A DNA stretch of 64,000 bases from Salipaludibacillus sp. LMS25 (GTDB lineage: Bacteria; Bacillota; Bacilli; Bacillales; Salisediminibacteriaceae): the NCBI RefSeq assembly GCF_024362805.1, contig NZ_CP093299.1, forward strand, positions 310,001-374,000, given 5' to 3'. The position numbers were made by a program, and so were the translations under genes. Every line of letters starts with the position of its first letter. Positions within the stretch are counted from its first letter, which is position 1. This document shows, piece by piece, positions 57,765 to 64,000 of this stretch. The notes under the pieces were generated by a model. It had not been told where the DNA came from, did no database searches, and saw nothing but the letters and a program-made list of their open reading frames with translations.

Positions 57765-58056
57765 GTGCTCTCACCCTTTCGAGAGATAAACTCTTCATAA
57801 CTGAACAACATACTTGGACAAATTTATATTTAGTCGTTATGAATTAACCTATATCACATTTAACTTATCCTTTATTCTAAGGTATACGAAGTTGAAATGA
57901 AATATATTTGCTCAATTTTTTTAAAAAAACTTTTCCCTTTTTTCTTAATAGCTTGTTCTTATTTTAACGAACATTGTATATATTGTAAAAGACTCTTTGT
58001 CCAAAAGCCAGTAAAATGCTGTTACCAGTTTTTACTGTATACAGGAGGAGTATACG

Positions 58057-58743
58057 TTGACTACAGAAACGATTTGGGCGCTACTAACGATTATCGGGAT
58101 AGACATTGTACTTGGTGGTGACAACGCCATCGTTGTAGCAATGGCGTGTCGCCGTTTACCTAAGAATTTAAGAAATAAAGCCATTGTGTTAGGCATCATG
58201 CTTGCTGTTTTAGCCCGCGGTATTTTAACTATTCTTGCCGTTCACTTATTAGCGATCCCCTATTTAATGGGAATAGGTGGGGTGTTTCTTGTTTGGATTG
58301 CTTTTAGACTTATTAATACAGAAAATAATCATTCCTCAATCCATAGTTCTTATACGATCAGCGATGCAATCAAAACAATTGTCATAGCTGACGTCGTCAT
58401 GGGCTTCGATAATGTCTTAGCTGTTGCAGGGGCTTCACAAGGAAACTCCCTGCTCGTCCTTACAGGTCTTATTATTTCTATCCCTATCATCATATGGGGA
58501 AGTAAAATTATTCTTTACTTAATGACTCGTTTTCCCCTTATTATATATATCGGCGCTGCTGTGTTACTTTTCACAGCAGGCAAAATGATTTTACACGAAC
58601 ATCTCGTTCAAGCGTTTTTACAAAACAGCCTTCTCTCACCCAATATGTTTCTTTTTAGTCTTGTAGGAGGCGGGTTACTTGTTGCATGGCTTTCGCATCA
58701 CATTAACGGCTTACAAATACTATTTTTTAGACAGGGACGCTAA
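58057..58743 (+). CDS. yjbE: TerC family membrane protein YjbE
   Basis: The 228-residue protein has seven predicted membrane segments and the TerC motifs GIDIVLGGDNAIVVAMACRRL and ADVVMGFDNVLAVAGAS, with Asp residues inside membrane helices. Recent work on the family links such proteins to manganese export for metallation of secreted enzymes. TTG 58057 follows AGGAGGAGTATACG. Unlike ykoY, no manganese riboswitch was found ahead of it, though one precedes the antiporter at 63525. Confidence 0.9.
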   Translation: MTTETIWALLTIIGIDIVLGGDNAIVVAMACRRLPKNLRNKAIVLGIMLAVLARGILTILAVHLLAIPYLMGIGGVFLVWIAFRLINTENNHSSIHSSYTISDAIKTIVIADVVMGFDNVLAVAGASQGNSLLVLTGLIISIPIIIWGSKIILYLMTRFPLIIYIGAAVLLFTAGKMILHEHLVQAFLQNSLLSPNMFLFSLVGGGLLVAWLSHHINGLQILFFRQGR

Positions 58744-58783
58744 CATTTAAATCCAATATTAATTACTATTTGTTTACGTAAAT

Positions 58784-58832
58784 AATAAACCTTCCGTATT
58801 ATATGTTAATAAGTACGGAAGGTTGTTTAATT
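58784..58832. terminator. bidirectional terminator between yjbE and spx
   Basis: AACCTTCCGTA, loop of about 14 bases, TACGGAAGGTT, GTTTAATT. It serves the convergent genes on both sides. Confidence 0.8.
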
Positions 58833-59232
58833 ATTCATTAACGAGTCGTTTAGTCGCTTCTTGCAATTGAAATGTACGTACTTTTCTCGGTAAAAATCGG
58901 CGAATTTCCGCTTCATTATAACCTACTTGAATGCGTTTTTCATCGAGTATAATCGGCCGTCTCAATAGCCCTGGGTGGTCGCTAATTAATTGAAATAATT
59001 GTTGTAATGGCATCAGATCAAGATCAACGTCCAGCTCTTGAAATACTTTCGAGCGAGTAGAAATTATTTCATCTGTTCCGTCCTCAGTCATTCGAATAAC
59101 TTGTTTCACTTCCTCGACTGATAATGGTTCAGAGAAAAGATTCCTTTCCACAAAGTCAATATCATGCTCCTCCAGCCATGCTTTTGCTTTACGGCATGAA
59201 GTACAGCTTGGAGATGTAAACAACGTAACCAT
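58831..59232 (-). CDS. spx: global regulator Spx
   Basis: The 133-residue ArsC-like protein binds the RNA polymerase alpha C-terminal domain and turns on the thiol-stress response. The redox switch is [14 protein letters not shown] (CxxC near residue 10). The RPI motif is [26 protein letters not shown], with the conserved Gly-region for alpha binding. Length differs by 2 from B. subtilis Spx. The C-terminus (TKRLVNE) differs from the LAN-type end needed for ClpXP in some species. Confidence 0.95.
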   Translation of the reverse strand: MVTLFTSPSCTSCRKAKAWLEEHDIDFVERNLFSEPLSVEEVKQVIRMTEDGTDEIISTRSKVFQELDVDLDLMPLQQLFQLISDHPGLLRRPIILDEKRIQVGYNEAEIRRFLPRKVRTFQLQEATKRLVNE

Positions 59233-59640
59233 TTAAATACTCTCCCTTCAAAATATCCCGAAATTTTATATCAATAAATTATCACATGCGTAATTACAAT
59301 TATTATTATACAATATTTAGTTTAATTTGGCTATATAACAATCTTGTAAAAATGTACAAAGATCCACACTATCACGATTTAATTTTTGTCGTAATCTACC
59401 TGTTCCCTTAGTTAAAATATTTTAAACCACCTAAACTAAAAAAATGTCATATTATAAAACAATATGCTGAGTGAGAATATGTAAGAACTTTTCTCATTGA
59501 GGGTCTTTTACCTTGAATTTCTCTTGGTAAAAACCTTCTTCAGTTTGTCTCAATTTAAGCCATTGATTAGTTTATTAGTTAAACATATCACATTTTCAAT
59601 TAAAAATAAATATTATCAATTAGACATTTCTATGTAAAAA
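59233..59640. other. AT-rich promoter region of spx
   Basis: About 410 bases with no ORF. Spx is transcribed from several promoters in B. subtilis, including ones in the upstream yjbC unit. Here a spacer this long suggests local promoters, but no single best hexamer pair stood out. Confidence 0.4.
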
Positions 59641-59641
59641 T

Positions 59642-59678
59642 AAGTAACCAGCTCTTTTAATGTAAAGAGCTGGTTGTG
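59642..59678 (-). terminator. terminator of the 42-residue gene
   Basis: On the reverse strand AACCAGCTCTTT, loop ACATTA, AAAGAGCTGGTT, ACTTATTTTT. It lies 7 bases past a short gene's stop, which supports that gene. Confidence 0.8.
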
Positions 59679-59684
59679 TTCCAG

Positions 59685-59813
59685 TCATGCAGGCCACTTA
59701 CATTGTGAAACAGGCTGTTTCTTTGGAATTTTATTTACTTCATCCCATTTTCGCTTCAACAGATCTTTCCAAAGAATTTTTTTCTTCTGCTTTCTTCTTT
59801 CTCTGCTTCCCAC
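59685..59813 (-). CDS. small basic protein between yjbC and spx
   Basis: From GTG 59813 (AAGGAG 10 bases ahead) a 42-residue product reads MGSRERRKQKKKILWKDLLK and ends KKQPVSQCKWPA. It is strongly basic with one Cys and three Trp. The good ribosome binding site and close terminator speak for a real gene; another in-frame GTG three codons earlier lies too near the site. I do not recognise the family. Confidence 0.5.
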   Translation of the reverse strand: MGSRERRKQKKKILWKDLLKRKWDEVNKIPKKQPVSQCKWPA

Positions 59814-59895
59814 ACAAAACACTCTCCTTTCTTCGTGCTTTGACAGACAACAGATTATTTTAAAGTCCAGTGACTTACTAGACTGGAACACGTTT

Positions 59896-60462
59896 TCACG
59901 TTGTCGGTTCTTTCTCTTTTGCTTCGTTAAAACTTAACACGTCATTAACAGGTTCATATGCTTCTCCATATAGTTCTTCATCTTTATACGTATGAATATT
60001 CTCATACGTATGACACATTTTTTGAAAAATACTTTCTTCTGATTCGTCAGTTGGTGACCAGTATAAAATTTCTAATTCATTTACTTTACCGGTATTTAAG
60101 GAGCGTCGACGATAACCAATGGACTTAGCATGCTGAAAGCCTTCCCTTTTATAAAAATGGTGTCGTTTCTCAGTGTCCGAATCTTCATAATCAATTGGCT
60201 CAACTTCAAGAATGATTGGTTTCTTTTTCGCTTTTAATTTTGAAATTAATTCCTTACCAACTCCTTGCCCTCGAGCTTCTTTGGAGACGAATAAATAATC
60301 AATAAAAATAAAATCTTCCATTGCTACATACATGAGAACATGCAGAGGACTATCGTCTTTTTTATAAATTTCATTTTTTTCTTTCAAAAGAAGTTCCATA
60401 TGCTTTTTAGATTTCATTTCTTCAATCGGAAAATACTGGTTTAACTTTTCATACCAATTCAT
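59896..60462 (-). CDS. yjbC: GNAT-family acetyltransferase YjbC
   Basis: The 188-residue protein has the GNAT acetyl-CoA motif VSKEARGQGVGKELISKL (RGxGxGxxL), preceded by FIFIDYLFV and followed by IILEVEP and HFYKREGF. It lies upstream of spx as in B. subtilis, where the two can be co-transcribed under stress. The C-terminal part (SIFQKMCHTYENIHTYKDE) is specific to this subfamily. ATG with AGGAGGTTTTAA (reverse: ATGATGGAGG). Confidence 0.88.
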   Translation of the reverse strand: MNWYEKLNQYFPIEEMKSKKHMELLLKEKNEIYKKDDSPLHVLMYVAMEDFIFIDYLFVSKEARGQGVGKELISKLKAKKKPIILEVEPIDYEDSDTEKRHHFYKREGFQHAKSIGYRRRSLNTGKVNELEILYWSPTDESEESIFQKMCHTYENIHTYKDEELYGEAYEPVNDVLSFNEAKEKEPTT

Positions 60463-60743
60463 TTAAAACCTCCATCATTATAATAACACACTGAGTCTTA
60501 CTTTCCGGCTACCATCCAAACAGCGTATAGAACTTTATTTATTATTTATTATAAACGTTTTTTCAAAAATCATAAACCGAATTTAACGCTCTTGAAAGAG
60601 GTTATGTCCCGATTTATTTATGCATACAATCCTATCCCCTAACTATTACCTCATTCCTCATGATTACTGCTTGTTAGTGATGTATGCTTTCTTAAATGTC
60701 CACACCGCTTTACGTTTATCAATTGGAGGTAGTGGCGGTTTAA

Positions 60744-61979
60744 CTAATCGTCGCTCTCTTCTTCGATATCAAGCATATAATCGACGTCTTTAGTATACGT
60801 ATTTCGAGCATTCCACAATAAGAATTCATAAATATTGTTGTCGTACAATGCCTGGATTTGTGCCTCCACTTCCTCTTTGCCATACTCTAAATAATTACCT
60901 TCACCTAAATATTCCGCCGTGAAATCTTGCAGCCAAGGGCGGGAAACAGGTGGATCATCAAGATCGTTTAAAATATCATTTTCCAGCTGTGCATAGGCAT
61001 CTACCACGTCATAAGGATAAAGATCAGGCTTGTCCAATCCAAAATGAGGTGTCCAGTGGCTCGGATAAATCATCGACGAAATCACATCCACATTGTCAGA
61101 GATCTTCGAAAAATTTTGCCCAATGCCAGGTGCCTCACTTAACGTCGCCGCATAACCAAATATATCAACAGATACATCCACATCATACGGCGCTAACTCT
61201 TCTCTAGCATGCGCCACAAAGTCTGTCACTGCCGTCACTCTACGTTGAACATTCTCTTCTGGATTATCAGTAAAATCTCCACCACCATACTCCAACTCCC
61301 CATCTCGCTTCTCAAATCCTTCTGGAAACCTCACATAGTCGAATTGTATCTCTTGAAAACCCATTTCAGCTGCTTTCTTAGCAATTTCTATATTGTAATC
61401 CCATACCTCTTCCATAAATGGATTAACAAAAGCTTCTTCACGACCATTTTTCCATACTTGACCGTTTTCTAAAAATGAGAGTTCTGGTTCCTTTTCTGCT
61501 AATAATGTATCTTTAAACACGACAATCCGTGCAATAGGGTATATACCGTGTTCTTCTAATGTTTCCATCATCTGTTCTGGATCAGCTATCATATTGGTAG
61601 ATATATCGTAAAAAGGATCCCCTTCATCTAATTGATAAGTTAAATGACCGTTATCATCCTTAATATCAATGACCATGGCATTTAATTCAGTGTGATCGAT
61701 TAAATCCACTAACTCATTAAAGCGTTCCCCTCCAGCACTATGTCCCGTGACAAATAGCCCTCTTACGGCATCAGGGTATTCAAACGTATAACCAGACTCA
61801 AAAGAAAAACGGGCAAAGCTATCCGGCCAATCTCTCTCTCCTAATATAGTCCACTTTTCATTATGTAATTTAACAGACCGAACCGTCTGATTAGTGTCAT
61901 CTCCATGCACCACTAGCGGTGTCAACACACCCGTTATTAACATAGATACTAATAATGAATAACCGATCTTTTTTTTCAT
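60744..61979 (-). CDS. secreted TIM-barrel glycoside hydrolase-like protein (DUF4015)
   Basis: The 411-residue protein has an N-terminal signal peptide (residues 1-26, KKKIGYSLLVSMLITGVLTPL). The barrel (about 75-400) is of the DUF4015/GH13-like group: RGLFVTGHSAGG, LNAMVIDIKDDNGHLTY, IYPIARIVVFKD, EIQFDYVRFPEG, VSVDIFGYAA and SSMIYPSHW. The Asp in QFDYVRFPE is a good catalytic candidate. Its substrate is unknown; cell-envelope glycan is possible. ATG with GGGAGATGTTAA ahead. It is the last minus-strand gene. Confidence 0.85.
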   Translation of the reverse strand: MKKKIGYSLLVSMLITGVLTPLVVHGDDTNQTVRSVKLHNEKWTILGERDWPDSFARFSFESGYTFEYPDAVRGLFVTGHSAGGERFNELVDLIDHTELNAMVIDIKDDNGHLTYQLDEGDPFYDISTNMIADPEQMMETLEEHGIYPIARIVVFKDTLLAEKEPELSFLENGQVWKNGREEAFVNPFMEEVWDYNIEIAKKAAEMGFQEIQFDYVRFPEGFEKRDGELEYGGGDFTDNPEENVQRRVTAVTDFVAHAREELAPYDVDVSVDIFGYAATLSEAPGIGQNFSKISDNVDVISSMIYPSHWTPHFGLDKPDLYPYDVVDAYAQLENDILNDLDDPPVSRPWLQDFTAEYLGEGNYLEYGKEEVEAQIQALYDNNIYEFLLWNARNTYTKDVDYMLDIEEESDD

Positions 61980-62574
61980 TTAACATCTCCCGCCTTTTTG
62001 TTAAGCTATTCCTCTAAAATGGTCGTCTTTTTTGTTGAAGGTCATAACTTGTCCAAGATTATAACGCCTTTCATTCGTCTCTTTATCAAGTGGTTTTTTT
62101 AGGTAACTTCTCTCAATTCATTATTTAATACCTCTGGGAACCAATTTCATCATACCAATTGCATCAGTAAAAAACGGTCATTGATCTTCCCCACAAACGG
62201 ACGCTTTCCCAAAGGCTCGCCTTCAGCTACTCTCACACCATTGAATTTTTAGACGTCACTGATCCTCCGGGAGTCACCGCCTTTCACTCCAGGCTTTTTA
62301 AAACGCCCAAATGATAGTGACTATTTAACATTATTGGCGCTTGATCGTGTTGAAAATGAAATGGTGACATTTCCTGCTGATGGTGTACTACTATCATAAC
62401 ATTACCCAAAATAACGGGTTATTAAGCTTTGTATTTATTAGGACATATAGAAAAAGCCCTTTGACAAAGTTATTTCTACCCTTTATAATATTGAACAATA
62501 TACTTTTTTAGATTGTTCGTTCATCATTACGAAAGACAGGACCTATTTTTCAGAAAGACAATGGTAAACGAGTA
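61980..62574. other. gene-poor region with a type D stretch
   Basis: About 600 bases without a supported gene. At 62190-62300 the bases GGACGCTTTCCC, TCTCACACC, CTCCGGGAGTCACCG and CTTTCACTCC resemble the degenerate stretch at 13158. Nothing else was recognised. Confidence 0.35.
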
Positions 62575-62625
62575 ATAAAACGACCCTGCAATCTGAGAGT
62601 GTTACAGACGATTATCTGTGATAAA
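62575..62625 (+). repeat. intergenic repeat family B, copy 10 (extreme short form)
   Basis: ATAAAACGACCCTGCAATC, then ACAGACGATTATCTGTGATAAAA. Only the two ends remain, forming a 51-base element. It ends directly at the ribosome binding site of the HD-domain gene. Confidence 0.7.
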
Positions 62626-62643
62626 AAAAGGAGAGGATGATTT

Positions 62644-63198
62644 ATGAAACGAGTGACATTAAAAGACATTTATTCACACCCAATCGCTCAAAAATATGTG
62701 ACACGATCCGGCCTTGCCCATGCTATCTCCACTGCTCAGTATGCTTTTAACTTTGCAATAGAGCAGAATGTCAACCCTGACTTAGCCGTTAAAGCAGCTT
62801 TTTTACATGACATCGGCCACTACACATGGTATCGCAATGGCCAATGGGATTATTCGTTATACAAAGAAAATGATATTCATGCCATTAAAGGAGCAGAAAG
62901 AGCACATAAATTACTTATTAGATTAGATGAAAACCCAGTCTCTGCTAAAAAAATTGCTTTAGCCATATTACTACACACTGATTCTTATTTACCTGATGTT
63001 GGTATTAGACGCGAGCCATTGCAGGAAGTCGTCGCTCTCGCTGACGAAGCTGATGAAGAGCCAGGTGGTACCCATCATTACCGCACGATCAGTAGTGAAG
63101 ATGCCGAGCATGCCATTAATGAGCTTGATGATGCCATTTTCAATTATTTAAAAACGCAGAAAAAAAACCAACCTGCTTCCTTGCAGTTACTAATTTAA
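62644..63198 (+). CDS. HD-domain phosphohydrolase
   Basis: The 184-residue protein has metal ligands of an HD domain: LAHAISTAQYAF (first His), AAFLHDIGHYTWY (HD pair), IHAIKGAERAHKLL and LLHTDSY, then ALADEADE (last Asp). It resembles the small HDIG-type enzymes that act on nucleotides or signalling phosphates. ATG follows AAAAGGAGAGGATGATTT. A family B remnant forms part of its leader. Confidence 0.82.
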   Translation: MKRVTLKDIYSHPIAQKYVTRSGLAHAISTAQYAFNFAIEQNVNPDLAVKAAFLHDIGHYTWYRNGQWDYSLYKENDIHAIKGAERAHKLLIRLDENPVSAKKIALAILLHTDSYLPDVGIRREPLQEVVALADEADEEPGGTHHYRTISSEDAEHAINELDDAIFNYLKTQKKNQPASLQLLI

Positions 63199-63289
63199 TT
63201 GTTGCTAATAGTGAGCCCACATGCTACATTAAATAGAGACATACTTTGTTTTACCTAACTAAAAATAAAGAAGTTCGCTTTTAAAATAA

Positions 63290-63392
63290 AAAGGGGAGTA
63301 GCGACCAAGTTCATGAGTCGTCATGACAGCGGATTTTCATCCGCTCGGTTCATGAAGCTTTGGGAGAGTCCTAAAGTTTGCAAGACCTTTTT
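63290..63392 (+). ncRNA. manganese riboswitch (yybP-ykoY) aptamer
   Basis: AAAAAGGGGAGTAGC at the 5' side and GCAAGACCTTTTT at the 3' side form the P1 region, both highly typical of RF00080. The inner GTCGTCATGACAGCGG carries the conserved CGUCA-type loop, and GCGGATTTTCATCCGC is a clean hairpin. Mn2+ binding holds P1 together. The element lies ahead of an antiporter gene. Confidence 0.88.
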
Positions 63393-63459
63393 ATGAGAGT
63401 GTGTCAACAGTGATGTTTATTGCCTGTTGCCACTTTCTCATAAAGAGGTCTGTTTTTTT
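63383..63459 (+). terminator. expression-platform terminator of the riboswitch
   Basis: AGACCTTTTTATGAGA pairs with TCTCATAAAGAGGTCT (one mismatch; AGTG/CACT extends it), followed by GTTTTTTTG. The left arm overlaps the 3' strand of P1 (GACCTTTTT). So metal binding should prevent the terminator and switch the gene on. The loop contains a second hairpin (GTCAACAG...CCTGTTGCC). Confidence 0.88.
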
Positions 63460-63524
63460 GTGTTCAACAGCTTGTCCAGACCTGATCTTATGATCCGACC
63501 TTCTAAATAAGGGGAAATGATTGA

Positions 63525-64000
63525 ATGATGTATTTAGTGTTTATCGCCGCCGCCATTGTTACCATTTTTACTGCTATAAAACTGTCTACTTATGCTGATA
63601 TAATCGGCGAAAGAACGCGATTAGGCGGTATGATGGCCGGTACGATTTTACTAGCCGGTGCCACGTCTCTTCCTGAAGTGACAACAAGTTTAACAGCTAT
63701 CACTGTCGGCAATCCAGATATGGCTGTCAGCAATATTTTCGGGAGCAATTTATTTAACTTACTTATTTTAGCTGTTGGAGATATTTATTTTAGAAAACAA
63801 AAAATATTTTCTTATATAGGTAAAGATCATTTACTGACAAGTTTTCTTAATGTTGGATTAACATCGATTATTTTTATCGCTATTCTTTTCCCAACTGGGT
63901 ATGCTATTTTCAATATCGGGGTAGAAATTTATTTACTTGTGTCATTTTATCTTCTTGGATTAAAGTATATGACTACACATCCTGAAGAAAACAGTGCCCT
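63525..64000 (+). CDS. CaCA-family cation antiporter, N-terminal part (cut by window edge)
   Basis: From ATG 63525 (AGGGGAAATGATTGA ahead) the frame is open to the window end (158 residues shown). It has the alpha-repeat signature of sodium/calcium exchanger-type proteins: LAGATSLPEVTTSLTAI and AVSNIFGSNLFNLLIL, with the conserved Glu and Asn. About four membrane segments are visible. The protein is complete only beyond the window. The manganese riboswitch suggests export of Mn2+, or of Ca2+ with Mn2+. Confidence 0.9.
   Translation, partial: MMYLVFIAAAIVTIFTAIKLSTYADIIGERTRLGGMMAGTILLAGATSLPEVTTSLTAITVGNPDMAVSNIFGSNLFNLLILAVGDIYFRKQKIFSYIGKDHLLTSFLNVGLTSIIFIAILFPTGYAIFNIGVEIYLLVSFYLLGLKYMTTHPEENSA

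Noticed and set aside
57880..58056. A manganese riboswitch ahead of yjbE
   Set aside because: The GGGGAGTAGC and GCAAGACC cores are absent there, unlike at 63290.

Overview
The window looks like chromosomal DNA of a low-GC, endospore-forming Bacillaceae bacterium, probably of the alkaliphilic or halophilic group near Salipaludibacillus, Evansella or Alkalihalobacillus (inference). The basis is a run of genes in nearly the Bacillus subtilis order: yjbC, spx, yjbE, mecA, coiA, pepF, yjbH, yjbI, yjbJ, yjbK, yjbL, yjbM (relQ), ppnK, yjbO, prpE, fabI, yjcZ-like, yjcA. Spore-coat genes and AT-rich intergenic DNA agree. Both ends cut genes: glutamate synthase on the left and a cation antiporter on the right.

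Region by region. 1-2005: N-terminal part of the glutamate synthase large subunit. 2.3-3.1 kb: a DUF456 (YqgC-like) pseudogene broken by a structured repeat. 3.2-10.5 kb: a membrane alpha/beta hydrolase, a LysM/GH18 spore-lytic enzyme, a CwlO-type endopeptidase and YisL, separated by repeats. 11.1-13.4 kb: a scrapyard with an IS200 tnpA remnant, an internally deleted IS256-family element inside it, a dead abrB-like gene and several repeats. 13.5-18.7 kb: small membrane proteins, an amino-acid ABC transporter operon (binding protein, permease, ATPase) and a cold-shock protein. 18.9-21.1 kb: a radical SAM/SPASM enzyme and a GntR/UTRA regulator. 21.2-22.3 kb: a decayed gene.

22.3-43.3 kb is the most distinctive block. 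It is a probable spore-surface (exosporium or outer coat) glycoprotein locus. It holds two collagen-like proteins with NTTRR-F1-like N-terminal domains, a stand-alone copy of the C-terminal domain of the larger one, three glycan-synthesis genes (a GT-B glycosyltransferase, a GT2-TPR glycosyltransferase and a nucleotide-sugar epimerase), and four enzymes that could make UDP-2,3-diacetamido-2,3-dideoxy-glucuronate (WbpA/B/E/D-like). Around them lie small and coiled-coil proteins, and it ends in yjcA and a YjcZ-type microprotein, as coat genes do in B. subtilis. The reading offered is that the sugar pathway supplies a uronic-acid sugar for the Thr-rich Gly-X-Y stalks.

43.4-60.5 kb is the conserved fabI-to-yjbC housekeeping and stress block (lipid synthesis, (p)ppGpp, NAD kinase, Spx control through YjbH, competence through MecA and CoiA). 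60.7-64 kb carries a TIM-barrel glycosidase-like protein, an HD-domain protein and a manganese (yybP-ykoY) riboswitch with a clear terminator in front of a CaCA-family antiporter.

Through the whole window run two families of imperfectly palindromic intergenic repeats, here called A (7 copies) and B (10 full or partial copies), with a third pair (C). Many sit exactly at stop codons or just ahead of ribosome binding sites, and one splits a gene, so the families appear to be mobile or to have been mobile.
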